From contig JAJRUY010000319.1 in the NCBI GenBank assembly GCA_024277555.1, positions 1 to 5,402 of the forward strand: DNA of 5,402 nucleotides, written 5' to 3'. Both the position numbers and the translations under genes were made by a program. Positions 1 through 5,402 of this stretch are shown here, in pieces. Below the pieces are notes generated by a model. It made no database searches. It was not told where the DNA came from and was given only the letters and a program-made list of their open reading frames with translations. The stretch comes from Gammaproteobacteria bacterium (lineage in GTDB: Bacteria; Pseudomonadota; Gammaproteobacteria; Chromatiales; Chromatiaceae). Positions within the stretch are counted from its first letter, which is position 1, and the number at the start of each line of letters is the position of its first letter.

Positions 1-827
1 CGCAGAATATTGATCACGCCATCCCGCGTGGGATTCATTCCCACATGCTCCAGAACCAGATCCGAACCCGGCGCAATGCTGGCGCCTACCAGAAAGAAGG
101 CCGCCGAGGAAATATCTGCCGGCACGTCGATATCACAGGCAGCCAGCCTGCCTCCGCCCTGGAGACAGATGCGATTGCCTTCACGCCGCACATCATAACC
201 AAACCCCTGCAACATGCGTTCCGTATGATCACGGGTCGGAGCAGGCTCGGTGACACAGGTTTCCCCCTCCGCATACAGGCCCGCCAGCAGTACACAGGAT
301 TTTACCTGGGCGCTGGCTACAGGCAGCTCATAGCCAATGCCATGCAGGGTTTCCACCGGCCTGATATGCAAAGGCGCAGTACCGGCAGCCGTGGTATCCA
401 CCCTGGATCCCATCAGCGCCAATGGTTCCGTTACCCGGCGCATGGGACGACCAGACAAAGAGGTATCTCCCGTCAGGATCAGATCCAGCCCCTGTCCCGC
501 CAGCAGACCGGCCAGCAAGCGCATGGAAGTGCCGGAGTTCCCCAGATCCAGGGGATGATGCGGTGCTTTCAGACCTTCCCTGCCCACCCCATGAATCACC
601 ACCTGCCCGCCATCTGGGCCTTCGATTTTTACCCCCATGGCGCGAAATGCTTCCAGGGTAGCCATACTGTCTTCCCCCTCCAGAAAGCCACTGACGCGGG
701 TTACACCGTCTGCCAAAGAGCCGAGCATGATGGAGCGATGGGAAATGGATTTGTCTCCAGGTACGCGAATACTCCCGCAAAGCGCACCTCCGGGAGAGAC
801 ATGAAATTCTGTTAGTGAATCAGACAA
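1..827 (-). CDS. aroA: 3-phosphoshikimate 1-carboxyvinyltransferase (EPSP synthase), 3' part outside window
   Basis: AroA transfers the enolpyruvyl group of phosphoenolpyruvate to shikimate-3-phosphate in the cytoplasm, the sixth shikimate-pathway step before chorismate. The 275 codons present cover roughly the first 60% of a usual protein of about 430 residues. Seen: PGDKSISHR at residues 23-31 (Lys26 is the conserved substrate-binding lysine), GNSGTSMR at 96-103, RPMRRVTEPL at 127-136, ASAQVKS at 171-177, RDHTERML at 199-206, and DISSAAFFL at 238-246. These resemble the Bacillus-like branch more than E. coli AroA. Gly99 is the residue that in E. coli (Gly96) goes with glyphosate sensitivity; the tolerant CP4 enzyme has Ala. 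The start is a TTG: the frame has a stop (TGA, 837-839) just upstream, no ATG precedes the conserved domain, and a GAGGT ribosome site lies 7 bases before it. It is the third gene of the hisC-tyrA-aroA operon, 33 bases after tyrA. The identification is firm and the start is likely. Confidence 0.95.
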   Translation of the reverse strand, partial: MSDSLTEFHVSPGGALCGSIRVPGDKSISHRSIMLGSLADGVTRVSGFLEGEDSMATLEAFRAMGVKIEGPDGGQVVIHGVGREGLKAPHHPLDLGNSGTSMRLLAGLLAGQGLDLILTGDTSLSGRPMRRVTEPLALMGSRVDTTAAGTAPLHIRPVETLHGIGYELPVASAQVKSCVLLAGLYAEGETCVTEPAPTRDHTERMLQGFGYDVRREGNRICLQGGGRLAACDIDVPADISSAAFFLVGASIAPGSDLVLEHVGMNPTRDGVINIL

Positions 828-833
828 AACACG

Positions 834-838
834 ACCTC
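834..838 (-). promoter_or_regulatory. ribosome binding site of aroA
   Basis: GAGGT on the minus strand, with 6 to 7 bases before the TTG at 827-825. It lies in the short gap after the tyrA stop. It decides the start, because an in-frame TGA directly precedes it and no ATG or GTG lies in frame between it and the conserved N-terminal motif. Confidence 0.6.
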
Positions 839-860
839 ATATTCATGAAAAATAGCGCAC

Positions 861-1742
861 TCAGGTGGTGGAATCATTATCCAGCCCGTCTACAAACCTG
901 TCCCGCGCCGCCTTGGCCCTGGCAAACACCTCCAGCAGATGCTCTCCATCCCCCTTGGCGATGGTTTGCGCCAGATCATTCATTTCTTCAGCAAATGCCG
1001 CCAGCATCTTGCTCAATGCCGGGCCGTTGGCCACGCAGATATCTCGCCACATCACCGGATTACTGGAGGCAATACGGGTAAAATCACGAAACCCTCCTGC
1101 TGCATAGCGAAAGATTTCATCCTTCCCTTCCATTCTCGCCAGGGTATCCACCAGGCCAAAAGCCAGCATGTGCGGCAGATGGCTGGTTGCCGCCAATACT
1201 TCATCATGGTGCTCCACCGACATTTCACTTACCTCGGCGCCGCAAGCTTCCCACATGCGGCGCACCCTGGCGGTAGGCTGGAGATCCGTCTCTTCCACGG
1301 GGGTCAGAATCACACGGCGGTTCCGGTACAGTGCAACAGATGAAGCCTCCACCCCGTTTTTTTCCTTTCCGGCGATAGGGTGCCCTGGCACCAGCATGGG
1401 CGGCATTTGCCCAAACACGGCTTTGGCATCCGCCACTACGCTGCCTTTGCAGCTGCCGCCATCGGTAATCACGGCTTGCGGCGCCAGATGTCCCCGCATG
1501 GCAGAGAAGGCATCTTTCATTGCCCCCAGAGGGGTAGCCAGAAAGATCATATCTGCGCCTTCCACGGCCTCGGCTATATCCTGGGAATATCCATCAATCA
1601 CGCCCAGCTCCAGTGCTTTCTCCAGGTTTTCCCTGCTGCGGCCACAACCAATAATCTCCTCGGCTGCTCCTGCTTCACGCAAGGCTCGCGCCAGGGAGCC
1701 ACCAATCAGACCCACGCCAATAACCACCAAACGCTTGATCAT
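861..1742 (-). CDS. tyrA: prephenate/arogenate dehydrogenase (TyrA)
   Basis: TyrA oxidatively decarboxylates prephenate to 4-hydroxyphenylpyruvate, or arogenate to tyrosine, in the cytoplasm. The 293 residues fit the stand-alone dehydrogenase form, without a fused chorismate mutase or ACT domain. Seen: an N-terminal Rossmann fold with GVGLIGGS at residues 9-16; FLATPLGAM at 67-75; TDGGSCKGSV at 93-102; GHPIAGKEKNGVEAS at 120-134, with His121 as the expected catalytic histidine; SHLPHMLAFGL at 187-197; and FRDFTRIASSNPVMWRDI at 218-235, the helical substrate-binding domain. After the second beta strand the sequence is GCGRSR (32-37), with no acidic residue where NAD-specific enzymes carry Asp, so NADP use is plausible (inference). 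The start ATG overlaps the hisC stop (ATGA), with AAGAGGT 9 bases upstream, which indicates translational coupling. Prephenate versus arogenate preference cannot be read from the sequence. Confidence 0.95.
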   Translation of the reverse strand: MIKRLVVIGVGLIGGSLARALREAGAAEEIIGCGRSRENLEKALELGVIDGYSQDIAEAVEGADMIFLATPLGAMKDAFSAMRGHLAPQAVITDGGSCKGSVVADAKAVFGQMPPMLVPGHPIAGKEKNGVEASSVALYRNRRVILTPVEETDLQPTARVRRMWEACGAEVSEMSVEHHDEVLAATSHLPHMLAFGLVDTLARMEGKDEIFRYAAGGFRDFTRIASSNPVMWRDICVANGPALSKMLAAFAEEMNDLAQTIAKGDGEHLLEVFARAKAARDRFVDGLDNDSTT

Positions 1743-2860
1743 GCCACCAGCACCTCTTGCAGCGCTTCGAGAAAGCGCTGATTCTCCGCTTCCGTACCCA
1801 CTGTCACCCGAATATGCTCCGGCAGGTCATAGTTTGCCACGGGACGCACGATGACCCCCCTTTCCAGCAGCTGCTGGTATATTTGGGCGCCATTGCGCCG
1901 CAGATTTACAGTAATAAAATTCCCAATGGAAGGAATCCAGTCCAAACCCATTGCCGCAAAGACAGCAGCAAGTTGCACCAGTCCTGCGGCATTGGTCTTC
2001 CGGCTGTGTTGCAGAAATTCCTCATCATCCAGCGCCGCCTCGGCTGCTGCAAGGGCAGGCATATTTACGTTAAAAGGGTGGCGCACACGGCCGATCAAAT
2101 CGATCAGGGCAGCACTGGCCATACCATAGCCAATACGCAGCCCGGCCAGCCCGTAGATCTTGGAAAAAGTACGGGTGACAACAAGATTGGGAAACATCGC
2201 CAGCCAATCTGCTCCGTCGGGAAAATCAGCCTCCATGACATATTCGGTGTAGGCCTCATCCAGCACCACGATGACTTCCCCCGGCAGATCCCGCAGAAAC
2301 TGTTGAAGCTCGTCTGCCCGCAACCAGGTTCCGGTGGGATTATTGGGGTTGGCGATAAACACCACTCTGGTAGCCTCATCCACCAGCGCTGCCATCGCCT
2401 CCAGATCATGGCCATAGGGCATGCTTTCATGATCGGGAGGATGTGAGGCAGCCACACGGCATTTCGCCCCCGCTGCCGTGGTGTAGATGGGGTACATGGC
2501 AAAGCTGTAGCGGGAAAACACCGCATTGCTTCCAGGAGCAAGAAACGTCCGCGCCACCATGTCGATCACATCGCTGGAGCCGGCGCCCAGGAGCAGTTGC
2601 TGCGGCTCCAACCCATACTTGTGCGCCAACCGCGCCTTCAAGCGGAAACCGCTATCATCCGGGTACAGGTTGATCCCGGATATGGCCCGGCCAGCCGCTT
2701 CCATGCCCAAGGGACTGGGGCCCAGAGGATTCTCATTCGACGCCAGCTTGATGGTTCCGGACAACCCCAGCTCGCGTTCCAGTTCATCAATTGGCTTGCC
2801 CGGAACATAAGGGCTCAGGTCATTGATGCCTGGTGCAGTGAAAGCAGAAAAATCAGTCAT
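1739..2860 (-). CDS. hisC: histidinol-phosphate aminotransferase (HisC), probably also an aromatic aminotransferase
   Basis: This is a pyridoxal-phosphate enzyme of aminotransferase fold type I. HisC converts imidazole acetol phosphate plus glutamate to histidinol phosphate. The 373 residues are a full family length. Seen: SNENPLGPSP at 41-50, YPDDSG at 66-71, GAGSSDVID at 92-100 (cofactor phosphate contact), NPNNPTGT at 171-178, DEAYTEY at 201-207 (Asp201 should pair with the pyridine nitrogen), TFSKIYGLAGLRIGYG at 231-246 with Lys234 as the Schiff-base lysine, and RVTVGT at 351-356 (substrate carboxylate arginine). The ATG at 2860 is the only possible start, since TAG lies two codons upstream; its ribosome site is weak. 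It is first in the operon and overlaps tyrA by four bases. Placement with tyrA and aroA suggests it also transaminates prephenate or phenylpyruvates, as HisC does in Bacillus subtilis and Zymomonas; this is an inference from context. Confidence 0.93.
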   Translation of the reverse strand: MTDFSAFTAPGINDLSPYVPGKPIDELERELGLSGTIKLASNENPLGPSPLGMEAAGRAISGINLYPDDSGFRLKARLAHKYGLEPQQLLLGAGSSDVIDMVARTFLAPGSNAVFSRYSFAMYPIYTTAAGAKCRVAASHPPDHESMPYGHDLEAMAALVDEATRVVFIANPNNPTGTWLRADELQQFLRDLPGEVIVVLDEAYTEYVMEADFPDGADWLAMFPNLVVTRTFSKIYGLAGLRIGYGMASAALIDLIGRVRHPFNVNMPALAAAEAALDDEEFLQHSRKTNAAGLVQLAAVFAAMGLDWIPSIGNFITVNLRRNGAQIYQQLLERGVIVRPVANYDLPEHIRVTVGTEAENQRFLEALQEVLVA

Positions 2861-3020
2861 GTTCTAACAGCATGCTCAAGAAAATGAGCCATCTATTCTA
2901 ACCCGAACTTTAGGGCATAGTTGCATGGAAATGCCCGCCAGCCAGCCTTTTCTGGTTTTTATTGCAGGGATACGATAGGATCAGAAACAACGGTAACAAA
3001 TACACATTCAGAGCAATACC
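2861..3020. promoter_or_regulatory. divergent promoter region between hisC and the entericidin-like gene
   Basis: These 160 bases separate two outward-reading genes, so both promoters are expected here. For hisC (minus strand) a weak candidate is TTGTTA (2994-2999), a 16-base spacer and TATCGT (2972-2977), each box matching the sigma-70 consensus at 4 of 6. Another possible -10 is TAGAAT nearer the gene (about 2895-2900), without a clear -35. For the plus-strand gene, TACGAT (2971-2976) or TAGGAT (2976-2981) could be a -10, also without a good -35. I saw no leader peptide rich in His, Tyr or Phe codons and no clear attenuator before hisC. The region is inferred from layout and the individual boxes are weak. 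Confidence 0.4.
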
Positions 3021-3161
3021 ATGAAAAAAATCATCCTGGCAACAGCCCTCATTTCTCTCACATCCCTGCTTGGAATCACTGGCTGCAGCACCATGGAAGG
3101 AATTGGCAAGGACATCCAGAAAGGCGGGGAAGCAATAGAGAGCACAGCCAGAAAATACTGA
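3021..3161 (+). CDS. entericidin A/B family small lipoprotein
   Basis: A 46-residue predicted lipoprotein. Residues 1-21 are a lipoprotein signal peptide: MKK, a hydrophobic run ILATALISLTSLLGI, then the lipobox ITGC with Cys22 as the lipidated residue. Ser follows Cys, so outer-membrane sorting is expected. The mature part is 25 residues and contains the family hallmark GIGKDIQKGGEAIE (27-40), similar to E. coli EcnB (GVGEDISDGGNAIS). In E. coli, ecnA/ecnB encode a paired antidote and bacteriolytic lipoprotein linked to stationary phase and stress; many proteobacteria carry one copy of unclear role. Only one copy is present here, with no second small lipoprotein beside it. The ribosome site is weak (AGAG about 7 bases upstream). 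It is divergent from hisC and appears to be transcribed alone. I leave out a symbol because EcnA versus EcnB cannot be told apart. Confidence 0.85.
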   Translation: MKKIILATALISLTSLLGITGCSTMEGIGKDIQKGGEAIESTARKY

Positions 3162-3233
3162 CGCGGAACCCGACCGCACAGATTCTGCTCCCCTCCTTCT
3201 GCCTGCCCACGGCCATCGCGACAAAAGACAACA

Positions 3234-3256
3234 GCGCCGGGCCTTGCCCTGAGCGC
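3234..3256 (+). terminator. possible hairpin downstream of the lipoprotein gene
   Basis: GCGC (3234-3237) pairs with GCGC (3253-3256), and inside it GGGC (3239-3242) pairs with GCCC (3246-3249) around a three-base loop. The two stems are separated by an asymmetric bulge. The hairpin starts 72 bases after the lipoprotein stop and lacks a run of T, so it is not a standard rho-independent terminator. It could stabilise or end the short transcript. The rest of 3162-3309 shows no gene; open frames on both strands there have neither a family resemblance nor a ribosome site. Confidence 0.2.
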
Positions 3257-3309
3257 CTTCCTGTTCCATATGCAGTGCATCGACCCATACCTATCGTAGG
3301 AATGAGCTC

Positions 3310-3331
3310 TTAACCCGCATTTCTCACCGAG
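3310..3331 (+). repeat. left terminal inverted repeat of the MITE-like element
   Basis: Reads TTAACCCG, C, ATTTCTCAC, CGAG. It matches the reverse complement of 3473-3494 except at positions 9, 19 and 21, all three of them transition differences (C/T, C/T, A/G). Confidence 0.75.
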
Positions 3332-3472
3332 CCGGAAGCCCGTTATGGAAAAAGATCGATGATTCAGTCTGTTACCAATAGTCAGACAATTGCCAACATC
3401 TTCACCCTGTCCTGTTCGGGTTTGTGCCCGCTCTGGAGGCGCGTTTTGCCAGATCGACCGGAATTCCCGAAC

Positions 3473-3494
3473 CCCAGTGAGAAATACGGGTTAA
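3473..3494 (-). repeat. right terminal inverted repeat of the MITE-like element
   Basis: On the minus strand it reads TTAACCCG, T, ATTTCTCAC, TGGG. It is the partner of 3310-3331, with 19 of 22 bases identical. Confidence 0.75.
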
Positions 3495-3603
3495 TATCGA
3501 CCTGGTAATCAAATGTTGCTCCTCCGGCCATGACTTTGATTGCTCTGGCGGATGCTGGAGCTATGCTCGAATCTGGTGTATGAGCTGAGTTGAAGAAGGC
3601 GGC
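3495..3603 (+). promoter_or_regulatory. mutS leader and probable promoter region
   Basis: These 109 bases separate the MITE-like element from mutS. No strong sigma-70 promoter stands out. The best -10-like box is TATGCT (about 3562-3567), with only TTG-containing sequences at poor spacing upstream. A 17-codon frame (ATG 3530 to TGA 3583) has no ribosome site and is not called. If the leader holds no promoter, mutS transcription must begin inside or upstream of the element. Confidence 0.3.
3595..3599 (+). promoter_or_regulatory. ribosome binding site of mutS
   Basis: GAAGG, with four bases before the ATG at 3604 and sixteen before the next in-frame ATG at 3616. Spacing therefore favours the first ATG, although four bases is slightly short. 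An in-frame TGA (3586-3588) rules out any start further upstream. Confidence 0.5.
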
Positions 3604-5402
3604 ATGTTGAATTATATGAAAAACACGGCAAAAACCAGCATCGAGAAACAACAACATACCCCGATGATGCAGCAATACCTGCGCATCAAGTCCAGCCATC
3701 CGGATATGCTGGTGTTTTATCGTATGGGAGATTTCTACGAGCTGTTTTTCGATGATGCCGAGAAAGCCGCCCGTTTGCTGGATATTACCCTTACCGCCCG
3801 GGGCAAGTCAGCGGGCAAGCCGATTCCCATGGCGGGTATTCCCTACCATGCTGCCGATAATTATCTGGCGCGACTGATTCGCCAGGGTGAGTCTGTCGCC
3901 ATCTGTGAACAGATTGGCGATCCCGCCACCAGCAAGGGGCCGGTAGAGCGCAAGGTGGTGCGCATTGTCACCCCCGGCACAGTCACAGACGAGGCCTTGC
4001 TGGAAGAGCGCCAGGACAATCTGCTGGCCGCCGTATGGGAGCACAAGAGATGTTATGGCCTGGCCACCCTGAACCTTGGCAGTGGCCGCTTTACGGTACA
4101 GGAACTGCACGGCAACGAAGCGCTATCTGGCGAGCTGGAAAGACTCAAACCCGCCGAACTGCTGCTCGAAGAAGACTGGCCATTGCCTGCCGGGACACCC
4201 CAGTGCCGCAGCCTGACCCGCCGCCCGGCTTGGCATTTTGATGCGGATACCGCCCAACAGCTGCTTAAAAGGCAGTTCGGCACCCAGGATCTGTCCGGGT
4301 TCGGGGTAAATGACATGAATTTGGCAATCATGGCGGCTGGCGCCCTGTTGCAATATGTACAGGATACCCAGCAAGCCGCCTTGCCCCATATCACCTCCCT
4401 GCGGGTGGAGCACCGCGAGGATGCCCTGGTCATCGACGCCGCCACCCGGCGTAACCTGGAAATCGACCAATCCCAGTCCGGGCAAAAACAGCATTCTCTG
4501 ACCGGCCTTCTGGATCAGACTTCCACCGCCATGGGCAGCCGCCTGTTGCGGCGCTGGATAAATCGCCCCCTGCACCAGCCAGACGCCATTCGCGCCAGGC
4601 ACGATGCAATTGAAGAGTTATTGGAGCAGGGGCAACTGCCCGAGTTGCAGAAACTGTTTTCCGGCATTGGCGATATCGAAAGAGTTCTGGCGCGCATCGC
4701 CCTGAAAACCGCCCGCCCCCGGGATCTGGCAACCTTGCGCGATTCATTGATGCTGTTACCGGATATACAGGCGCTGGTTTCGGGCTATAGCTCTCCCTTG
4801 ATGCAGAAGCTGACGACCCAGGCAGGAGAGCACCCCGACCTGGCCGACCTGTTGCAACGCGCAATAAAGGAAAACCCGCCGGTGCTGATCCGTGACGGCG
4901 GCGTACTGGCGGAAGGCTGGGATACGGAACTGGATGAGCTGCGCAACCTTTCCCGCAACGCAGACCAGTTCTTGCTGGACCTGGAAAACCGCGAGAAGCA
5001 ACGCACCGGGATTTCTTCACTCAAGGTCAGTTACAACCGGGTACATGGCTATTACATCGAGATCAGCCGCATCCACTCTGATGCCGTACCCCAAGATTAT
5101 ATCCGCCGCCAGACCCTAAAAGCGGTGGAACGTTTTATCACCCCGGAGCTGAAAAAATTTGAAGACCAAGTATTATCCGCCCGGGAACGAGCGCTGGCGC
5201 GGGAGAAAATGCTGTACGAAGCCCTGCTCGAACAGCTGCAAGGGGAAATCCCGCCCCTGCAGCAATGCGCTGAAGCACTGGCCGCCCTGGATGTGCTGGC
5301 CAACCTGGCAGAACGCGCCCTGAGCCTGAATCTGAACCGCCCCCTGCTCACTTCAGAGCCCGGCATCCATATCGAAGAGGGTCGGCACCCAGTGGTGGAA
5401 CA
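3604..5402 (+). CDS. mutS: DNA mismatch repair protein MutS, N-terminal 599 residues (3' part outside window)
   Basis: MutS binds mismatched and looped-out bases as a dimer and recruits MutL to start strand-directed repair. Seen in order: HTPMMQQYL at residues 18-26 and FYRMGDFYELF at 38-48, where Phe44-Tyr45-Glu46 is the Phe-X-Glu mismatch-reading motif (Phe36 and Glu38 in E. coli). Then GESVAICEQIGDPATSKGP near 98-116 ends the mismatch-binding domain. A connector domain follows, then the core lever region with DAATRRNLEI at 278-287 and TARPRDL near 370. The clamp has RTGISSLKVSYNRVHGYYIEIS at about 468-489 and RRQTLKAVERFITPELKKFE at about 501-520. The window ends just after EEGRHPVVE. The Walker A and B ATPase domain and dimerisation helices of a protein of about 855 residues are therefore not visible. 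The N terminus is about 8 residues longer than in E. coli; using Met5 would shorten the difference but leaves poor ribosome-site spacing. No frameshift is seen. Confidence 0.97.
   Translation, partial: MLNYMKNTAKTSIEKQQHTPMMQQYLRIKSSHPDMLVFYRMGDFYELFFDDAEKAARLLDITLTARGKSAGKPIPMAGIPYHAADNYLARLIRQGESVAICEQIGDPATSKGPVERKVVRIVTPGTVTDEALLEERQDNLLAAVWEHKRCYGLATLNLGSGRFTVQELHGNEALSGELERLKPAELLLEEDWPLPAGTPQCRSLTRRPAWHFDADTAQQLLKRQFGTQDLSGFGVNDMNLAIMAAGALLQYVQDTQQAALPHITSLRVEHREDALVIDAATRRNLEIDQSQSGQKQHSLTGLLDQTSTAMGSRLLRRWINRPLHQPDAIRARHDAIEELLEQGQLPELQKLFSGIGDIERVLARIALKTARPRDLATLRDSLMLLPDIQALVSGYSSPLMQKLTTQAGEHPDLADLLQRAIKENPPVLIRDGGVLAEGWDTELDELRNLSRNADQFLLDLENREKQRTGISSLKVSYNRVHGYYIEISRIHSDAVPQDYIRRQTLKAVERFITPELKKFEDQVLSARERALAREKMLYEALLEQLQGEIPPLQQCAEALAALDVLANLAERALSLNLNRPLLTSEPGIHIEEGRHPVVE

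Larger units (their letters stand above)
3310..3494. mobile_element. MITE-like element, 185 bases, non-coding
   Basis: The two ends are inverted repeats of each other over 22 bases with 19 matches, and both begin TTAACCCG followed, after one varying base, by ATTTCTCAC. The inside (about 141 bases) has no open frame of useful length. On the plus strand a frame opened after a TAG near 3380 ends in TGA at 3478-3480, inside the right repeat. Such an end could be the tail of a lost transposase, but about 32 codons show no motif I know. TTAA at each outer end is its own reverse complement, so it may be either a duplicated 4-base target site or part of the repeat. No longer target duplication is visible: the flanks are GAGCTC on the left and TATCGA on the right. 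Two copies of AGATCGA (3353-3359, 3451-3457) lie inside. The parent insertion sequence family cannot be assigned by eye. Confidence 0.6.

Noticed and set aside
328..780. A 150-codon minus-strand open frame starting with ATG
   Set aside because: It is in a different frame of the same strand as aroA. The aroA motifs (PGDKSISHR, GNSGTSMR, ASAQVKS) read continuously through the region in the other frame.
45..815. A 256-codon plus-strand open frame across the left end
   Set aside because: It lies antisense to aroA, whose minus-strand frame carries all the family motifs. Its translation has no family resemblance and no ribosome site.
2869..2876. Palindrome AGCATGCT just upstream of hisC
   Set aside because: Only eight bases, not extendable and unrepeated. 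It is too short to claim as an operator.
2940..2960. Hairpin AGCCAG/CTGGTT followed by TTTTT, resembling a terminator
   Set aside because: On the plus strand there is no gene ending upstream of it, since hisC reads the other way. The stem is short, with a wobble pair.
2910..3269. Minus-strand open frames antisense to the lipoprotein gene
   Set aside because: Composition is low-complexity, there is no recognisable motif or ribosome site, and they exist only as shadows of the lipoprotein and its GC-rich downstream region.
2921..3313. A 130-codon plus-strand open frame over the lipoprotein gene
   Set aside because: It overlaps the 46-residue lipoprotein in another frame and has no domain. The short frame has a full lipoprotein signal and the family hallmark.
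3382..3699. A 105-codon minus-strand open frame through the MITE-like element and the mutS start
   Set aside because: It runs across the right repeat, the mutS leader and the mutS N terminus antisense, and its translation resembles nothing I know. I saw no transposase motif.
4430..5020. A 196-codon minus-strand open frame antisense to mutS
   Set aside because: The plus strand encodes the MutS core and clamp with continuous conserved motifs. The antisense frame is a by-product of GC-rich codon use.

Overview
The window looks like chromosomal housekeeping DNA from a gammaproteobacterium, or a close proteobacterial relative. Three things point there. The MutS fragment follows Escherichia coli MutS almost motif for motif. 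The gene order hisC-tyrA-aroA is a known proteobacterial aromatic amino acid block. There is also a small entericidin-type lipoprotein, a Gram-negative family. Genus cannot be fixed from this window alone.

Minus strand, 1-2860: a tight three-gene operon reading leftward. hisC (aminotransferase) is first, tyrA (prephenate/arogenate dehydrogenase) overlaps its stop by ATGA, and aroA (EPSP synthase) follows after 33 bases and runs off the left edge. AroA makes 5-enolpyruvylshikimate-3-phosphate, the precursor of chorismate. TyrA takes prephenate or arogenate towards tyrosine. The HisC-type transaminase serves histidine synthesis and probably also the aromatic transamination step.

Middle, 2861-3603: a 160-base divergent promoter region, then a 46-residue entericidin A/B-like lipoprotein gene on the plus strand (3021-3161), then 442 bases without a gene. 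That stretch holds a GC-rich hairpin (3234-3256) and, as its main content, a 185-base element (3310-3494). The element is bounded by 22-base imperfect inverted repeats that start with TTAA and has no transposase gene. It looks like a miniature inverted-repeat transposable element (MITE) or a shrunken insertion sequence.

Plus strand, 3604-5402: the first 599 codons of mutS (DNA mismatch recognition), cut by the right edge before the ATPase domain. Its start lies 109 bases downstream of the mobile-element-like unit.

I found no RNA gene, CRISPR array or phage gene, and nothing that amounts to a convincing new multi-gene system. The most unusual item is the MITE-like element between the lipoprotein gene and mutS.
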